Shown here one piece after another: positions 1 to 5,846 of a DNA stretch of 5,851 nt (position 1 is the first letter of the stretch; each line of letters begins with the position of its first letter). This DNA comes from an uncultured Clostridia bacterium. GTDB taxonomy: Bacteria; Bacillota; Clostridia; Christensenellales; Borkfalkiaceae. Below the pieces are notes generated by a model. The model was not told the origin of the DNA and made no database searches. It saw only the letters and a program-made list of their open reading frames with translations. The position numbers and the translations under genes are program-made. The stretch covers positions 1 through 5,851 of the forward strand of contig CAMWQK010000064.1 of NCBI GenBank assembly GCA_947176445.1, given 5' to 3'.

Positions 1-3000
1 AAGAGGATACCGATCAGGCGTACGGCTATGCCCCGGAAGATAGCTTCGAGAGCAACGGCGGCGACTACGGCTATATGGGTACGACCGGCAACAACAAGGG
101 CGAGGCTTGGATGGCATACAAGTTCTACGGCGTCGGCTTCGGCGTAACCTTGCCGATCAAGAGCGCCGCGGGTACTGTCTCCATCTACGTTGACACCGAC
201 CCGACGGGCACGCCCACGAAGGGCAATATCAATCTGGGACAATCCGAAAAGCTGAGAACGGTCATCTTCTCGGATGCAGATATGGACGAGTTCGAGGAAG
301 GCTGGCATACCGTCTACGTGAAAGCGCATAACGGCGGCTGGGTCAACTTCGACGGTATCTTTGTGAAAAAGACGAACGACGTGGACGATGCGGGCGATCG
401 CCTCATGCTGACGAACGCATCCGGACGCGGCGATACGGTCAACTTCTCCTATCGCAAGACGGGCTTCCAGGGCTATGAGGTCTTTGCGGAATACCGCACG
501 GTAGGCGGCAGCTGGATCCGCTCCGAGCAGTCGTTTGCAGACCTTACGGGCAGTGTCACGGTGCTCGACGGAACGAGCGTGCAGCTGCGCCTCGTCGCCG
601 TCAAGGGCGAAGACGTGCAGTACTCTCCCGCATGGGTCGTCAACCTTCTCGAAGTCAAGCCGGGCGTGCTCTACTTTGTAGACGCAGGCACGGGCACGGA
701 AGGGGAGCTCTCCACGGGCGCAGTGCTCGGCGAGTATCAGGGCTTATCCGATAAGGCATACGGCGAAGATGCAGCTACGGGCTTGAAGTGGGGCTACACC
801 AACTCCATCAAGACGGCTTACGAGGGCACCGAAGACGCGATGACCTCGGTGATGAGCCTTGACGGTACGGGTGAATCCGCACTCACCTATAAGTTCACGA
901 TGCCCGAAGCGGGCACCTACAATCTTGCACTCGGCTTCTACGGCGGCGGCAAGGATTGGGGTTCGAGAACGGAAGCGATCAGCGTAACGGGCGCAACCCT
1001 TGTGGCTGATACGAATGAAATTACGCTTACGGGCGGTTCGTACAACGCTTGGTATGCTACGATCACGACGAGCGAGGCAAATGCGGAAGTCACCGTGAGC
1101 CTTGCAAAGAAGAATGCTACGGAAGATGAGCCGATGGTATCTGTCATCGTCATCACCGAAGAGAATGTTTCGATCCCGCTTTACACGAGCGGTGCATCTA
1201 ACTACAACAGCGCAAGCATCGTTTCGGGAACGGACGTTGCCCTCGGTGCCGACCTGTTTGCAGAAATCGAAGAGACGGACGTTACCGTCTACCTCAGCGA
1301 CGGCACAACCGCGAAGATCAGTGCGGAAGAAGAGGGTGTTTCCTACACCGTCAGCTCGCCGGTGTTGGTCGCAGGACAGGACGTTAAGGCAACCTTCGTC
1401 TCCAAGAATTATCCCGGTCTCGAAGTTTACGCTCACTACACCTGGCATCAGGAAGGCGCGATGGTTCTCTACTACAATATCGACTGCGGTAAAGAAGCCG
1501 GTACGATGCAAACACCGGGTAGCAAGCAGAGTACGGCGAACGATCTCATGTATCACGAAGATACTGAAAAGGGAACGAGCTGGGGGTACGATAGGAATAC
1601 GGTTGGCAGTGTGAACTGGGCGGACAGCGGTAGCGAAGAATGGTCTATCCGTGGCGACGCGAACCCTCTCACCTATAAGATGACGGGATTCAAACCGAAC
1701 GAACTTCTGATTATCGAAACGGGCGGACACTGCGGCGACAACTGGGGCGGACGTACCTACAAGGTCGAGTGCAACAATGCGGAAATCGGCAGAATCACGT
1801 TGGAGAACGGAAAGCGCACCTACAAAACTTTCCCGGAAGAGAACGCTACTGAGGCTGCCGCAGCTGCTGTAAAAGCAGATGCGAACGGTGAAGTAACGCT
1901 TAAATTCACCAAAACGCAGGGCGGCGATCCGCACGTCGGCTATATCAAGGTCTGGTCCAGAGGCGGCACCGCTGAAAAATGCGCACCCATCACTTCGGAC
2001 AGAGCGACGGTCGCACGCGACGGCGCGATCTCTTTGAGAAGCCTCGAAATCGGCGCAACCGTCTATATCCTCGACGAGAACAATTATATCCTCGGCAGCT
2101 TTGTAGCTGAGACGGCGACGCAGTCGATCGTGGTTGCAGATTATCTTCCCGCAACTTCCTTCTCGCTTCACTTCGTGCAGGCGATGGCAGGAACGGTAGA
2201 TACGCAGCGCGACGTTTCGGAAGAGCTCGTCGTAGACGTTCCCGGCGTCACGTACACCATTGTGAACGAGGACGTAAAGGAGGGCGAGGAACTCGTTCTT
2301 ACCTTCCAGCCGCACGCAAACGGCGGCGTAACGGCGGTCACCATCACGCCTCCCGGCGGTGTTGCGTACGATCTGACGGAAGGCTTCTACTATCGTGCAA
2401 AGACCAACGGCGACTACAAGGTGACGATCGTTGCGAACGGCGTTGTTTCGAGCCAGATCATTACGATCACCAGTTTCGCAGACTTCAAGGAAGTTTACAG
2501 CAGCGAGGGCTGGACGGCAGACGATCTTACGCTGACGTTCGATCCTTCGGTATACGGTACGGTCACGTCCGTCATTGTCAACGGCGAGGCGATCGCTGTA
2601 AACAATGAAGGAAAGTACGTCTATACCGCAACCAGAAACGGCACGTACAGCGTAACAGTCCTCACGAAGGAAGGCTACGAGTACGTGAAAGAGTACGTCG
2701 TTACGAATATCGATAAGGTAACTCCTCATCTCGAACTTACCTTCGACTACACGGTCGCTTCGAACATTTCGCTCGGCTACGAGACGCTGTCCGCTTCGGG
2801 CGGTACGCTCTACGTCTCCCACGACGGCGGCGCAAGAGAAGCCGTGACCGATCACGACACGATCTCGCTTGCACTTGCAGGTAAGTATGAAATCACGTTT
2901 GCGAACGGCGCGGGCGTCGAGACGCAGACGAACGTCTACTACGTGACCTACGGCTTAGACAAGGCTACGCTTGCAAGCGTCACGAGAGGCGACGACGGTG

Positions 3001-3311
3001 CGATCTCCGTTACGGGCAGCACGGTGAATACAAAACTTTACAGAGCGGGCGAGACGAACGAGACCGCTTCCATGAAGGCAGTCAAGGCAGGTAAGTACTA
3101 TCTCGAGCTCGATAACGGCGCAGAGAAAGAGATTGTCGTATTCAATGTCGCTGCGGGCAACGTCGGCGGGGATATTAACAATCCGGACGACGGCGGTTCT
3201 TCCGCAGGATCGGCGATCATGATCGCCGGTATCGTGATCGGCTGCGTTGCGATCGCTGCGGCAGCAGCTGTCTGCCCCGTGGTCATCTTGAAAGGGAGGA
3301 AAAGATCATGA
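1..3311 (+). CDS. C-terminal part of a giant membrane-anchored, malectin-like/Ig-like surface protein (5' end outside window)
   Basis: The frame is open from the first complete codon at position 3 to TGA at 3309-3311, giving 1102 residues. The ATG at 75 falls inside a beta-rich module, so it is not taken as the start; the true start is upstream. Approximate modules, numbering residue 1 at position 3: 1-123 jelly-roll-like; 124-222 Fn3-like; 223-388 malectin-like; 389-486 Ig-like with a Y-x-S-D-G-T-T strand; 487-656 second malectin-like; 657-749, 750-825, 826-904, 905-984 and 985-1053 Ig-like; a Gly/Asp/Ser linker; 1071-1096 hydrophobic helix; basic tail G-R-K-R-S. No LPXTG is present, so anchoring is probably by the helix itself. 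No catalytic domain is visible in the part seen. Binding of glycans at the cell surface is inferred from module style. The last four bases overlap the next gene. Coding status is secure; module names are pattern-based and unconfirmed. Confidence 0.95.
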   Translation, partial: EDTDQAYGYAPEDSFESNGGDYGYMGTTGNNKGEAWMAYKFYGVGFGVTLPIKSAAGTVSIYVDTDPTGTPTKGNINLGQSEKLRTVIFSDADMDEFEEGWHTVYVKAHNGGWVNFDGIFVKKTNDVDDAGDRLMLTNASGRGDTVNFSYRKTGFQGYEVFAEYRTVGGSWIRSEQSFADLTGSVTVLDGTSVQLRLVAVKGEDVQYSPAWVVNLLEVKPGVLYFVDAGTGTEGELSTGAVLGEYQGLSDKAYGEDAATGLKWGYTNSIKTAYEGTEDAMTSVMSLDGTGESALTYKFTMPEAGTYNLALGFYGGGKDWGSRTEAISVTGATLVADTNEITLTGGSYNAWYATITTSEANAEVTVSLAKKNATEDEPMVSVIVITEENVSIPLYTSGASNYNSASIVSGTDVALGADLFAEIEETDVTVYLSDGTTAKISAEEEGVSYTVSSPVLVAGQDVKATFVSKNYPGLEVYAHYTWHQEGAMVLYYNIDCGKEAGTMQTPGSKQSTANDLMYHEDTEKGTSWGYDRNTVGSVNWADSGSEEWSIRGDANPLTYKMTGFKPNELLIIETGGHCGDNWGGRTYKVECNNAEIGRITLENGKRTYKTFPEENATEAAAAAVKADANGEVTLKFTKTQGGDPHVGYIKVWSRGGTAEKCAPITSDRATVARDGAISLRSLEIGATVYILDENNYILGSFVAETATQSIVVADYLPATSFSLHFVQAMAGTVDTQRDVSEELVVDVPGVTYTIVNEDVKEGEELVLTFQPHANGGVTAVTITPPGGVAYDLTEGFYYRAKTNGDYKVTIVANGVVSSQIITITSFADFKEVYSSEGWTADDLTLTFDPSVYGTVTSVIVNGEAIAVNNEGKYVYTATRNGTYSVTVLTKEGYEYVKEYVVTNIDKVTPHLELTFDYTVASNISLGYETLSASGGTLYVSHDGGAREAVTDHDTISLALAGKYEITFANGAGVETQTNVYYVTYGLDKATLASVTRGDDGAISVTGSTVNTKLYRAGETNETASMKAVKAGKYYLELDNGAEKEIVVFNVAAGNVGGDINNPDDGGSSAGSAIMIAGIVIGCVAIAAAAAVCPVVILKGRKRS
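3..371 (+). other. Jelly-roll-like module, possibly truncated by the window edge (upstream protein residues 1-123)
   Basis: It shows an acidic, aromatic opening (repeated G-Y), then W-M-A-Y-K-F-Y-G-V-G-F, a strand giving V-S-I-Y-V-D-T-D, and a closing G-W-H-T-V-Y-V-K ... G-G-W-V-N-F-D-G-I-F-V pattern. The order 'body with G-x-G-F, own-subunit D strand, G-x-H-T-V strand, D-x-I-x-V strand' is common in beta-sandwich accessory domains attached to glycoside hydrolases and other surface proteins. Ligand binding is inference. The module may begin before the window. Confidence 0.5.
372..668 (+). other. Fn3-like beta module (upstream protein residues 124-222)
   Basis: About 100 residues of alternating hydrophobic strands include Y-E-V-F-A-E-Y-R and V-Q-L-R-L-V-A-V-K, then S-P-A-W before a linker ending P-G-V. 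The length and the penultimate 'L-R-L-V-A-V ... S-P-A-W' strand resemble fibronectin type III spacers. The fold is inferred from pattern only. Confidence 0.4.
669..1166 (+). other. Malectin-like module 1 of the upstream protein (residues 223-388)
   Basis: It opens with L-Y-F-V-D-A-G, has W263-G-Y, then Y-K-F-T-M-P-E-A-G-T-Y-N-L-A-L-G-F and W319-G-S-R322, and closes with V-S-V-I-V-I-T. The entry strand ending D/N-x-G and the 'A-G-x-Y-x-L-x-L' core strand are typical of malectin-like and galactose-binding-like carbohydrate-binding beta-sandwiches. Two more modules in this window share the same W-G and W-x-x-R landmarks. Carbohydrate binding is inferred and no ligand is assigned. Confidence 0.55.
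1167..1460 (+). other. Bacterial Ig-like spacer (upstream protein residues 389-486)
   Basis: A beta-rich stretch between the two malectin-like modules contains V-T-V-Y-L-S-D-G-T-T followed by an acidic E-E-E-G-V turn and later strands ending in V-Y-A-H-Y-T-W. The 'Y-x-[DN]-G-[TA]-T' strand resembles bacterial Ig-like (Big-type) repeats, and the same motif occurs at the equivalent place in the downstream protein (residues 194-200). Confidence 0.45.
1461..1970 (+). other. Malectin-like module 2 of the upstream protein (residues 487-656)
   Basis: It opens with Y-Y-N-I-D-C-G, then has W527-G-Y, L-T-Y-K-M-T-G, W581-G-G-R584, and a closing H-V-G-Y-I-K-V-W strand. It carries three cysteines (495, 577, 590), whereas module 1 has none. 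An Ala-rich run of about ten residues near positions 1846-1880 lies in a loop. It aligns by landmarks with residues 247-425 of the downstream protein. Carbohydrate binding is inferred. Confidence 0.55.
1971..3158 (+). repeat. Stack of about five Ig-like modules in the upstream protein (residues 657-1053)
   Basis: A run of 70-95-residue beta modules leads to the membrane anchor. The last four share an [N/A]-G-x-Y strand with tyrosines at 805, 882, 962 and 1032, that is, spacings of 77, 80 and 70 residues. The first contains N-Y-I-L (694-697) and the second H-A-N-G-G-V (771-776), both also found in the downstream protein. The likely role is a stalk that holds the binding modules away from the membrane. 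The repeats are divergent at both DNA and protein level, so this is protein modularity, not a recent DNA repeat. Confidence 0.6.
3213..3308 (+). other. C-terminal membrane anchor and basic tail of the upstream protein
   Basis: About 26 hydrophobic residues (1071-1096), rich in Ile, Val and Ala and with two cysteines, are followed by K-G-R-K-R-S. A Gly/Asp/Ser linker precedes it. There is no LPXTG before the helix, so it is read as a stop-transfer anchor with the tail in the cytoplasm and the modules outside. Confidence 0.85.
3294..3299 (+). promoter_or_regulatory. Ribosome binding site of the 831-aa gene, inside the upstream coding region
   Basis: GGGAGG ends eight bases before the ATG at 3308. 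It is a strong Shine-Dalgarno match and decides the start, which is also followed at once by a signal peptide. The same bases encode Gly-Arg in the basic cytoplasmic tail of the upstream protein. With the ATGA stop/start overlap this suggests translational coupling. No gap between the genes could hold a separate promoter; one inside the upstream coding sequence cannot be excluded. Confidence 0.88.
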
Positions 3312-3412
3312 GAGAGACGGTAAAGAATAAAGCGCTCGGCTTGCTTACGGCATCTGCCGCGCTCTGCCTCGGCGGCGCAATCGCCTTCACGGGCGGAATT
3401 GCGGCACGCGCA
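3308..3412 (+). other. Sec signal peptide of the 831-aa protein (residues 1-35)
   Basis: The N-terminus has basic residues (R2, K6, K8), then a long Ala/Leu/Gly hydrophobic core, and ends with A-R-A at 33-35, a good signal peptidase I site just before an acidic E-E-G-E-E stretch. Cys20 sits in the core but follows Leu, so it does not form a lipobox; this is not a lipoprotein signal. The exact cleavage point is inferred. Confidence 0.88.
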
Positions 3413-5803
3413 GAAGAGGGAGAGGAGAGCGGAACGAGCTATTACGCATACGTCAACGTCGGCGCAGATGAAGACGCAAAGCTCATCGACGCTGCGCTCG
3501 GACTGGAAGAGACGGATTATACTCCCGTCACGGCGGGAACGGAAACGAAGGGCGGCAGCTTATTCGAAGGCTATTCGGTAAACGCTTCCTATTCCTTTGA
3601 TCTGGAAGAGGGCGAGTATCAGGTCGCGGTCGCGATCGTCGCCGAGCAGGGCACGGCTGTCAAGGTCAACGGCGCTGCAGTGGATATCGCGGGGAAGACG
3701 GGCAAGTGCATCGTCTCCACGAATGCGACGGTAGGCGCTTCCGGACTTACGGTGGAGGTCACGGGCAAGCTGTGCGGCGTGCTCGTCTCCGATCCGGAGA
3801 GCAAGGTGCTCATGGCGGCGGACTATACCGCAGGGGAGATCATCTCCTACGGCGCGCCCCTGAGCGATCTCGAAGGCGCAACGGGGTACTTCTCCAACGG
3901 CGCTACGGAAGAGGTCGAGATCGACTATAACGGTGTTGCGGCAAGCACGGGGCTCAACGTCAACTTTACGATGGTTGACGTGACGGGCGTCGTCAAGGGA
4001 ACGAATCTTGCGGTTTCGCGCAGCATTCTCACCATGCCGGATGATCTCGTATACTTCATCAACTGCGGTTCGTATAATGTGGACGGCTACTACGAGGACA
4101 CCGCCGATCCTTACTACGAATACAACCAGATGGTATTCGACTACTACAAGACCCTCAAGAACGACGGCACGCCCGATAAGACGACGTCGAAGGGTTCGAG
4201 CGACTGGGGTTGCTACACAGGTTCGCTCTATACGGGACCTTATCCCGGATCTGCGTTCCCCTATAACTCCATCCGTTGGACGGGCGCTGACGATGCGGCT
4301 TCCGGCGCGAAGGGCGTGACCGACATGGGTTACTACCTCACGGGGCTCGAAGCGAACGAGTCGTACCGCATCTACATCGGCTCGATGTCGCACTGGCACG
4401 CACGTAGCGTTGATATTTCGTTTAACGGAACCAAAGCTCCGGACAGAATGCGTATCAATTCGAGCAAGGGCTACACCGTTTACGAGGTTACCCCCGATGC
4501 AAGCGGAAAGATCGATATCTACATGGAAGGCGGCGGTACCAACGAGCCTCTTGTCAGCTTCATTGCCGTACAGAAGACGTCTACCGTGATCAACGCGGTG
4601 CCCACCGCGGTCGAAGGACCTTCGATCATCGGTATCGATGCGCACAGCCTCACGCTCACGAGCGGCGTTCAGGAAGGCGCGAAGATTCAGCTCTACAATG
4701 CTGCAAGACCCAACTACATTCTCTATGAAGAGATGGTAGATCCCGAGAAGATCGTGCCCGACGAAGAGGGCGAAGGATATACTTACGAGGTAGATTGGGG
4801 CGAACTGTTCGAAGACGTTTCGCGTTTCTACGTGGTTCAGGTCACGAACGGCGGTGTGAGCGACGGATTGCTCGTCTCCATCACCGATATCGAGGGCTTC
4901 GAGGCGATTCGCTCGCCCGAGGGCTACACCACGGGCGCGATCGACGTCACGATCAAGGCGCACGCAAACAGCGGTATCGTAAGCTGGTCGTATCAGTTCG
5001 GCGAGTACGGCGTGGTCAACACGTTCGATCTCGATAAGCCCTATGAAATGAACGAGACGTTCACGGCAGAAGAGAACGGCGAATACTACATCGTCATCAC
5101 TTCCGGACTTGGCGTTACCTATTCCGATACGGTCATCATCGGCGAGATCGATCCCGACCGTCCCGTGATTGCAATCACGCCTTCGAAGGAAGGCTGGGTG
5201 AAGGGTGCGTACAACGTATCGCTCGCAGTCAGAGGCACGGCTCCCGTCGCGGAGTATAAGCTCTATAAGAGCGGCGCGCTCGTCGCATCCACGCAGGAAG
5301 CGCCCACTGCCATCACCTTTACGGAGGCAGGAGAGTACGTCATCTACGTGAAGAACGGGGCAGGTCAGTCGACCACGAGCACGGTCTGCGTGAGCGAACA
5401 GCCTACGATGACTTCCGTTACCAGCAACTACGCGCAGAGAACGCTCACGTATAAGTTCGGCGATACCGACGATTTCACGGTCGCTGCGGTGTCGGCGTAC
5501 GAAGTGACGGATACGGGCGTTTCGAGAATGACGATCGCTTCGGGCAATACGATGGACGTATACAATGCGGGCACGTACGTTGTAACGGTTACGACTTCGA
5601 CCGGCGCTGTGGAGATGTTCTCGCTTGACGTTACGGCGGCGGATCTGTCGAACAAAAAGCAACAGGCGAATAAAGACAACGGCTCGGGTAGCTCCGACGG
5701 TGTCGCGCTCGGCGTCGGAATCGGCGTTGGCGTCGGCGGTATCGTCATCGCGGCAGCCGCGGTCACAGTCACCATACTGCTTGTGAAAAAGAAAAAATCG
5801 TAA
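3308..5803 (+). CDS. Membrane-anchored malectin-like/Ig-like surface protein, complete, 831 aa
   Basis: It starts at the ATG at 3308, supported by a ribosome binding site at 3294-3299 and an immediate signal peptide; TAA is at 5801-5803. Approximate order: signal peptide 1-35; short malectin-like module 44-162 opening with V-N-V-G; Ig-like module 165-246 with a Y-F-S-N-G-A-T strand; full malectin-like module 247-425 opening with F-I-N-C-G and carrying W300-G and W363-H-A-R366; Ig-like modules 426-531, 532-615, 616-697 and 698-779; a polar Lys/Asn/Gly/Ser linker; Gly-rich membrane helix 799-826; tail K-K-K-K-S. No enzyme active-site motif or LPXTG is seen. It is colinear with the C-terminal part of the upstream protein and probably co-translated with it. 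A non-catalytic, surface-displayed glycan-binding or scaffold role is inferred; a cell-envelope adhesin is the main alternative. The ligand cannot be named. Confidence 0.96.
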   Translation: MRETVKNKALGLLTASAALCLGGAIAFTGGIAARAEEGEESGTSYYAYVNVGADEDAKLIDAALGLEETDYTPVTAGTETKGGSLFEGYSVNASYSFDLEEGEYQVAVAIVAEQGTAVKVNGAAVDIAGKTGKCIVSTNATVGASGLTVEVTGKLCGVLVSDPESKVLMAADYTAGEIISYGAPLSDLEGATGYFSNGATEEVEIDYNGVAASTGLNVNFTMVDVTGVVKGTNLAVSRSILTMPDDLVYFINCGSYNVDGYYEDTADPYYEYNQMVFDYYKTLKNDGTPDKTTSKGSSDWGCYTGSLYTGPYPGSAFPYNSIRWTGADDAASGAKGVTDMGYYLTGLEANESYRIYIGSMSHWHARSVDISFNGTKAPDRMRINSSKGYTVYEVTPDASGKIDIYMEGGGTNEPLVSFIAVQKTSTVINAVPTAVEGPSIIGIDAHSLTLTSGVQEGAKIQLYNAARPNYILYEEMVDPEKIVPDEEGEGYTYEVDWGELFEDVSRFYVVQVTNGGVSDGLLVSITDIEGFEAIRSPEGYTTGAIDVTIKAHANSGIVSWSYQFGEYGVVNTFDLDKPYEMNETFTAEENGEYYIVITSGLGVTYSDTVIIGEIDPDRPVIAITPSKEGWVKGAYNVSLAVRGTAPVAEYKLYKSGALVASTQEAPTAITFTEAGEYVIYVKNGAGQSTTSTVCVSEQPTMTSVTSNYAQRTLTYKFGDTDDFTVAAVSAYEVTDTGVSRMTIASGNTMDVYNAGTYVVTVTTSTGAVEMFSLDVTAADLSNKKQQANKDNGSGSSDGVALGVGIGVGVGGIVIAAAAVTVTILLVKKKKS
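3437..3793 (+). other. Short malectin-like module of the 831-aa protein (residues 44-162)
   Basis: It opens with Y-A-Y-V-N-V-G, continues with S-Y-S-F-D-L-E-E-G-E-Y-Q-V-A-V and A-V-K-V-N-G, and closes with G-V-L-V-S. At about 120 residues it is shorter than the other three modules and lacks both the W-G and W-x-x-R landmarks. Two cysteines (134, 156) lie near its end. It probably keeps the fold but may have lost or changed ligand binding; that is inference. Confidence 0.45.
3800..4045 (+). other. Bacterial Ig-like spacer of the 831-aa protein (residues 165-246)
   Basis: The pattern I-S-Y-G-A-P-L-S-D-L-E-G followed by Y-F-S-N-G-A-T-E-E-V-E-I-D-Y-N-G-V fits bacterial Ig-like repeats that link surface domains. 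It lies between two malectin-like modules, as its counterpart does in the upstream protein. Confidence 0.5.
4046..4582 (+). other. Full malectin-like module of the 831-aa protein (residues 247-425)
   Basis: It opens with V-Y-F-I-N-C-G and then has an unusually tyrosine-rich loop (about residues 258-278), W300-G-C, M-G-Y-Y-L-T-G-L-E-A-N-E-S-Y-R-I-Y-I-G, W363-H-A-R366, V-D-I-S-F-N-G, and a closing V-S-F-I-A-V strand. C253 and C302 could pair. The aromatic-rich loop and the tryptophans are plausible sugar-stacking residues, though this is not shown. It is about 180 residues long, similar to known malectin-like domains. Confidence 0.55.
4583..5644 (+). repeat. Stack of about four Ig-like modules in the 831-aa protein (residues 426-779)
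   Basis: Four beta modules of roughly 80-105 residues form the C-terminal stalk. The first holds N-Y-I-L (469-472) and the second H-A-N-S-G-I (552-557). The last three share [N/A]-G-x-Y strands with tyrosines at 593, 677 and 757, spaced 84 and 80 residues. This copies the order seen in the upstream protein, with one fewer terminal module. Confidence 0.6.
5702..5800 (+). other. C-terminal Gly-rich membrane anchor and poly-Lys tail of the 831-aa protein
   Basis: Residues 799-826 form a hydrophobic segment whose first half alternates Gly with Val/Ile and whose second half is Ala/Val/Leu, followed by K-K-K-K-S. A polar linker rich in Lys, Asn, Gly and Ser precedes it. There is no LPXTG. The glycines create several G-x-x-x-G spacings, which can favour helix packing. 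Confidence 0.85.
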
Positions 5804-5810
5804 GGAGTAG

Positions 5811-5846
5811 AGCGGTATGGATCATACGATCCATACCGCTTTTATT
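5811..5846 (+). terminator. Intrinsic (Rho-independent) terminator
   Basis: The arms AGCGGTATGGATC (5811-5823) and GATCCATACCGCT (5828-5840) are perfect reverse complements with a four-base loop ATAC, followed by TTTATT (T-rich from 5840 to 5846). It begins seven bases after the stop codon of the 831-aa gene, so it closes the transcription unit. The stem is itself nearly symmetric, so it could also serve a convergent gene if one exists downstream, though the A-rich tract needed on the left side is absent. Confidence 0.92.

Noticed and set aside
75..77. ATG at 75 as the start of the first gene
   Set aside because: The frame is open to the window edge, residues before it continue the same acidic, Gly/Tyr-rich module, there is no ribosome binding site (the preceding bases are GGCTAT), and no signal peptide follows although the protein has an exported architecture.
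1102..1614. Plus-strand 170-codon open frame in another phase
   Set aside because: It lies wholly within a malectin-like/Ig-like coding region, and its product is Arg/Ser/Thr-rich in the way off-frame translation of this composition gives. The same applies to the smaller frame at 4008-4319.
744..2855. Open frame of about 700 codons on the minus strand within the first gene
   Set aside because: It is exactly in codon phase with the sense gene, so its stops could come only from sense TTA, CTA or TCA codons, which are rare here (it ends at the TTA at 744). Its product is rich in Arg, Cys and Val with no recognisable domain, while the plus-strand protein has clear modules and an anchor.
394..3256. 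Three copies of the palindrome GCGATCGC (394-401, 2589-2596, 3249-3256)
   Set aside because: This octamer is abundant in some genomes, but here the copies fall on favoured codons (Gly-Asp-Arg, and Ala-Ile-Ala twice) in a sequence full of GCG, ATC and GAT codons. Three copies are not enough to argue for a special site.
3365..3367. Cys20 of the 831-aa protein as a lipoprotein modification site
   Set aside because: The residue before it is Leu, which does not fit a lipobox (Gly, Ala or Ser is needed), and a clear A-R-A signal peptidase I site lies downstream at residues 33-35.
3560..5662. Open frame of about 700 codons on the minus strand within the second gene
   Set aside because: This has the same explanation: it is in codon phase with the sense gene and bounded by a rare TTA at 3560. 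The Arg/His/Asp-rich translation lacks any plausible fold, and no ribosome binding site supports it.
5785..5799. A-rich run near the end of the second gene as a programmed slippage site
   Set aside because: It encodes the poly-Lys tail expected after a membrane anchor, is interrupted by a G, and lies a few codons before the stop, so a frame change would have little effect.
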